A stretch of 64,000 nt of DNA from an uncultured Acidobacteriota bacterium (GTDB taxonomy: Bacteria > Acidobacteriota > Terriglobia > Bryobacterales > Bryobacteraceae): NCBI GenBank assembly GCA_902826605.1, contig CADEFM010000017.1:39286-103285 (forward strand), read 5' to 3'. The notes beneath the pieces are model-generated. The model saw only the letters and a list, made by a program, of their open reading frames with translations. It had not been told where the DNA came from and made no database searches. Positions 62,259 to 64,000 of the stretch are shown here, one piece after another. Position 1 is the stretch's first letter. Each line of letters starts with the position of its first letter. The position numbers were made by a program, and so were the translations under genes.

Positions 62259-62690
62259 TTATGCCACGACGTCAACGCCCATCGAGCGGGCGGTGCCTTT
62301 AACGGAGTTCATCGCCGACTCGACACTGAAGCAATTCAAGTCGGGCATCTTGATCTTGGCGATCTCTTCCACCTGCTTGAGCGTGATCTTGCCGACCCGG
62401 TTCTTGTTCGGTTCTGCGGACCCTTTGGCCAGGTTCACCGCGCGCTTGATCAGCACCGGGACTGGGGGCGTCTTGGTAATGAACGTGAACGACCGGTCCG
62501 AAAAAATGGTGATGACCACCGGGATGATCAGGCCTTCCTGATCCTTCGCAGACGTCTTGGCGTTGAACGCCTTGCAGAATTCCATGATATTGACGCCCTG
62601 CGGGCCGAGCGCCGTGCCGACGGGGGGCGCGGGCGTCGCTTTGCCGGCTGGAATCTGAAGTTTAACTTGTCCGGTAACTTTCTTTGCCAT
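62259..62690 (-). CDS. rplK: 50S ribosomal protein L11
   Basis: L11 binds 23S rRNA at the GTPase centre and takes part in factor binding and the stringent response. The 143-residue protein has the full L11 sequence (KVTGQVKLQIPAGKATPAPPVGTALGPQGVNIMEFCKAFNAKT; C-terminal SAMNSVKGTARSMGVDV). It lies 6 nt after nusG in the conserved secE-nusG-rplK order; rplA would be expected next but lies outside or elsewhere, since the following gene here is not rplA. Confidence 0.97.
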   Translation of the reverse strand: MAKKVTGQVKLQIPAGKATPAPPVGTALGPQGVNIMEFCKAFNAKTSAKDQEGLIIPVVITIFSDRSFTFITKTPPVPVLIKRAVNLAKGSAEPNKNRVGKITLKQVEEIAKIKMPDLNCFSVESAMNSVKGTARSMGVDVVA

Positions 62691-62696
62691 GTTGTT

Positions 62697-63335
62697 CTAA
62701 GCCTTTTCCACCTGTAAGAAATCCAATTCCACTGGCGTGGAACGGCCAAAAATGGTCACCATCACGCGCAGCGTGTTGCGTTCGGGATTGACTTCGTCCA
62801 CCTTGCCGGTGAAGTTCGCGAACGGCCCGTCGTTGATGCGCACGTTTTCGTTCTTTTCGAAATTCATCTTGGGGCGAGGACGCTCGGCCGAGCTCTGCTG
62901 GCGGTACAGCACTGAGTTCACTTCGTCCGCAGTCAGGGGCACCGGTTTATCGCCGCCGCCGACGAACCCAGTGACGCGGGGAGTGGCCTTGACAGCATGC
63001 CACAACTCGTCGTTCATTTCCATCTCTACCAGCACGTAGCCCGGGTACAGCAGACGCTTGCTGGTTACCTTCTTGCCGTTGCGCAATTCGACTACTTCTT
63101 CTGTCGGGATCAGGATCTGCCCGATCTGATGCGCGAATCCGAAAGCCTCGGCTCGGCTCTTGAGCGACTCGGCCACCTTTTGCTCGAAACCCGAATAGCT
63201 GTGAATGATGTACCAGTGCTTGGGCGGGCCGGGGTCGGCTTCGGGCTGCACTGGCTCCGGGGCATCGGACGCTAATTCAGGAAGCGCCGCACCGCCGTTC
63301 ATCGAGTTTTCCTCGGGGAGTATGTCTTCTGGCAT
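62697..63335 (-). CDS. nusG: Transcription elongation/antitermination factor NusG
   Basis: NusG binds RNA polymerase and couples it to Rho or the ribosome. The 212-residue protein has an acidic N-terminal extension of about 40 residues, the NGN domain (WYIIHSYSGFEQKVAESLKSR, YPGYVLVEMEMND) and the C-terminal KOW domain (INDGPFANFTGKVDEVNPERN). The start at 63335 has GAGGCGG upstream and lies 10 nt after the secE stop. The N-terminal extension is longer than in E. coli NusG. Confidence 0.96.
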   Translation of the reverse strand: MPEDILPEENSMNGGAALPELASDAPEPVQPEADPGPPKHWYIIHSYSGFEQKVAESLKSRAEAFGFAHQIGQILIPTEEVVELRNGKKVTSKRLLYPGYVLVEMEMNDELWHAVKATPRVTGFVGGGDKPVPLTADEVNSVLYRQQSSAERPRPKMNFEKNENVRINDGPFANFTGKVDEVNPERNTLRVMVTIFGRSTPVELDFLQVEKA

Positions 63336-63345
63336 GGGGCCGCCT

Positions 63346-63582
63346 CTATTTAGCGAACGTGTCAAAGAGTTTCTGAGTCAACCGGCCGACGATTGCGTCC
63401 ACGACGGCAAAATATGCAGCGAAAGCGAAGACGGCGAAAATGACCACACCCGTGGTCGCGCGAACCTGGATCCAACTGGGCCACGTCACCAGCCTCATTT
63501 CGCGCCTCAGATCCTCGACGTAATCGCGGACTTGCGCAGGCCAGCTGGCAATACCCTTCGACAGGCTCTTCTCTTCGCTCAT
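63346..63582 (-). CDS. secE: Preprotein translocase subunit SecE
   Basis: The 78-residue protein has a short amphipathic N-terminal segment and one transmembrane helix (TTGVVIFAVFAFAAYFAVVDAIVG), with the conserved basic RREMRLVTWPSW just before it. This is the single-helix SecE type that stabilises SecY. Gene order with tRNA-Trp upstream and nusG downstream is conserved in bacteria. Confidence 0.96.
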   Translation of the reverse strand: MSEEKSLSKGIASWPAQVRDYVEDLRREMRLVTWPSWIQVRATTGVVIFAVFAFAAYFAVVDAIVGRLTQKLFDTFAK

Positions 63583-63654
63583 AAATCTCTCTTTTTACAA
63601 AATCAATCTATTGCAAAATCAGGTGCTCTCCTCCGCGGTTTCAGCCGCAGAGAA

Positions 63655-63729
63655 TGGCAGGGGCGGAGGGATTCGAACCCCCACTCGCGGTTTTGGAGAC
63701 CGCTGGTCTGCCGTTAAACCTACGCCCCT
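63655..63729 (-). tRNA. tRNA-Trp (anticodon CCA)
   Basis: The 75-nt gene includes the encoded CCA. Acceptor AGGGGCG pairs with CGCCCCT. The anticodon stem GCGGT/ACCGC has loop CTCCAAA with anticodon CCA, and the T-arm has the loop TTCGAAT. Position between rpmG and secE matches the conserved bacterial arrangement. Confidence 0.97.
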
Positions 63730-63790
63730 CCACGGAGACAGGGCCAAGGGCTCGGGGCCAGTCTCATATTAGTGTAACACCCGCCGGAGA

Positions 63791-63943
63791 CTACTTAATT
63801 TCCTTGTGGGCCATGTGCTTTCGGCAAAAGGGGCAGAATTTTTTGAACTCCAACCGCTCCGTCGTGAGCTTCTTGTTCTTCATGTTGGTGTAATTCTTAC
63901 GTTTACACTCGGTGCATTGAAATGTGATTTGTTCGCGTGCCAT
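63791..63943 (-). CDS. rpmG: 50S ribosomal protein L33
   Basis: The 50-residue protein reads MAREQITFQCTECKRKNYTN and continues to KFCPFCRKHMAHKEIK. The four cysteines (CTEC and CPFC) make it a zinc-binding (C+) L33, rather than the cysteine-free form. It lies between tuf and tRNA-Trp, with the same strand and order as in many bacteria. Confidence 0.97.
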   Translation of the reverse strand: MAREQITFQCTECKRKNYTNMKNKKLTTERLEFKKFCPFCRKHMAHKEIK

Positions 63944-63946
63944 TTT

Positions 63947-64000
63947 CTACTCCAAGATCTCGCTAACAGTGCCGGCGCCGACGGTCTTGCCGCCCTCGCG
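63947..64000 (-). CDS. tuf: Elongation factor Tu, C-terminal fragment at window edge
   Basis: Only the last 17 codons are inside the window: REGGKTVGAGTVSEILE followed by TAG, matching the EF-Tu C-terminus. EF-Tu delivers aminoacyl-tRNA to the ribosome. Only 3 nt separate it from the L33 start codon at 63943, in the conserved tuf-rpmG order. Confidence 0.93.
   Translation of the reverse strand, partial: REGGKTVGAGTVSEILE

Overview
The window is a GC-rich chromosomal segment with the gene content of an acidobacterium, most likely of the Solibacter/Bryobacter group. The pointers are two TonB-dependent receptors with an N-terminal carboxypeptidase-regulatory domain (Oar type), several secreted proteins of families concentrated in that phylum (DUF6152, DUF6599), and an EgtB/EgtD pair without egtA or egtC. 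This placement is an inference from gene families; there is no rRNA in the window.

Layout. 1-9.2 kb: the end of a riboflavin gene (ribB/ribBA), a secreted repeat protein, an ergothioneine operon (egtB-egtD), prfB with its programmed +1 frameshift, tsaC/sua5 with a metallo-beta-lactamase-fold gene, a rhomboid protease and two secreted proteins. 9.3-20.1 kb: ssb, then a surface-polysaccharide locus arranged as two converging units. The plus unit is asnB-like, two GT4 glycosyltransferases and a GINT1-like transferase, all joined by 4-nt start/stop overlaps. The minus unit is a second asnB-like gene, an O-antigen polymerase/ligase and another GT4. 20.2-33 kb: looser and partly degraded DNA with a ferredoxin, two very small membrane proteins, a 3' tRNA-Leu fragment that may be an integration scar, a cupin, and a three-gene unit (Oar-type receptor, molybdopterin-binding-domain protein, HTH/periplasmic-binding-like regulator), plus a radical SAM gene. 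33-47 kb: tRNA-Lys, glgC, aroF behind an aromatic-amino-acid attenuator, a fatty-acid desaturase, an orphan quinohemoprotein amine dehydrogenase alpha-like protein, a two-component system, sodC, and a B12-riboswitch-controlled BtuB-like receptor. 47-54 kb: a Gld-like ABC exporter operon that continues without a break into pncB-pncA (NAD salvage). 54-64 kb: DUF6599 and secA, lgt, three TadE/TadG-like genes with a DUF1015 gene, and the conserved tuf-rpmG-tRNA-Trp-secE-nusG-rplK order.

The most distinctive element is upstream of aroF. An 18-residue leader peptide rich in Phe, Tyr and Trp is followed by mutually exclusive hairpins ending in an intrinsic terminator, which together make a complete ribosome-stalling attenuator for the first step of aromatic amino acid synthesis. 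Other non-coding candidates are a hairpin-plus-pseudoknot leader in front of the Gld-like ABC operon and a possible roughly 135-nt RNA between pncA and the DUF6599 gene. The cobalamin riboswitch is unambiguous.

Genes are packed into short operons with many ATGA or GTGA overlaps, so translational coupling is probably common. No CRISPR array, insertion sequence, integrase or phage gene was seen.
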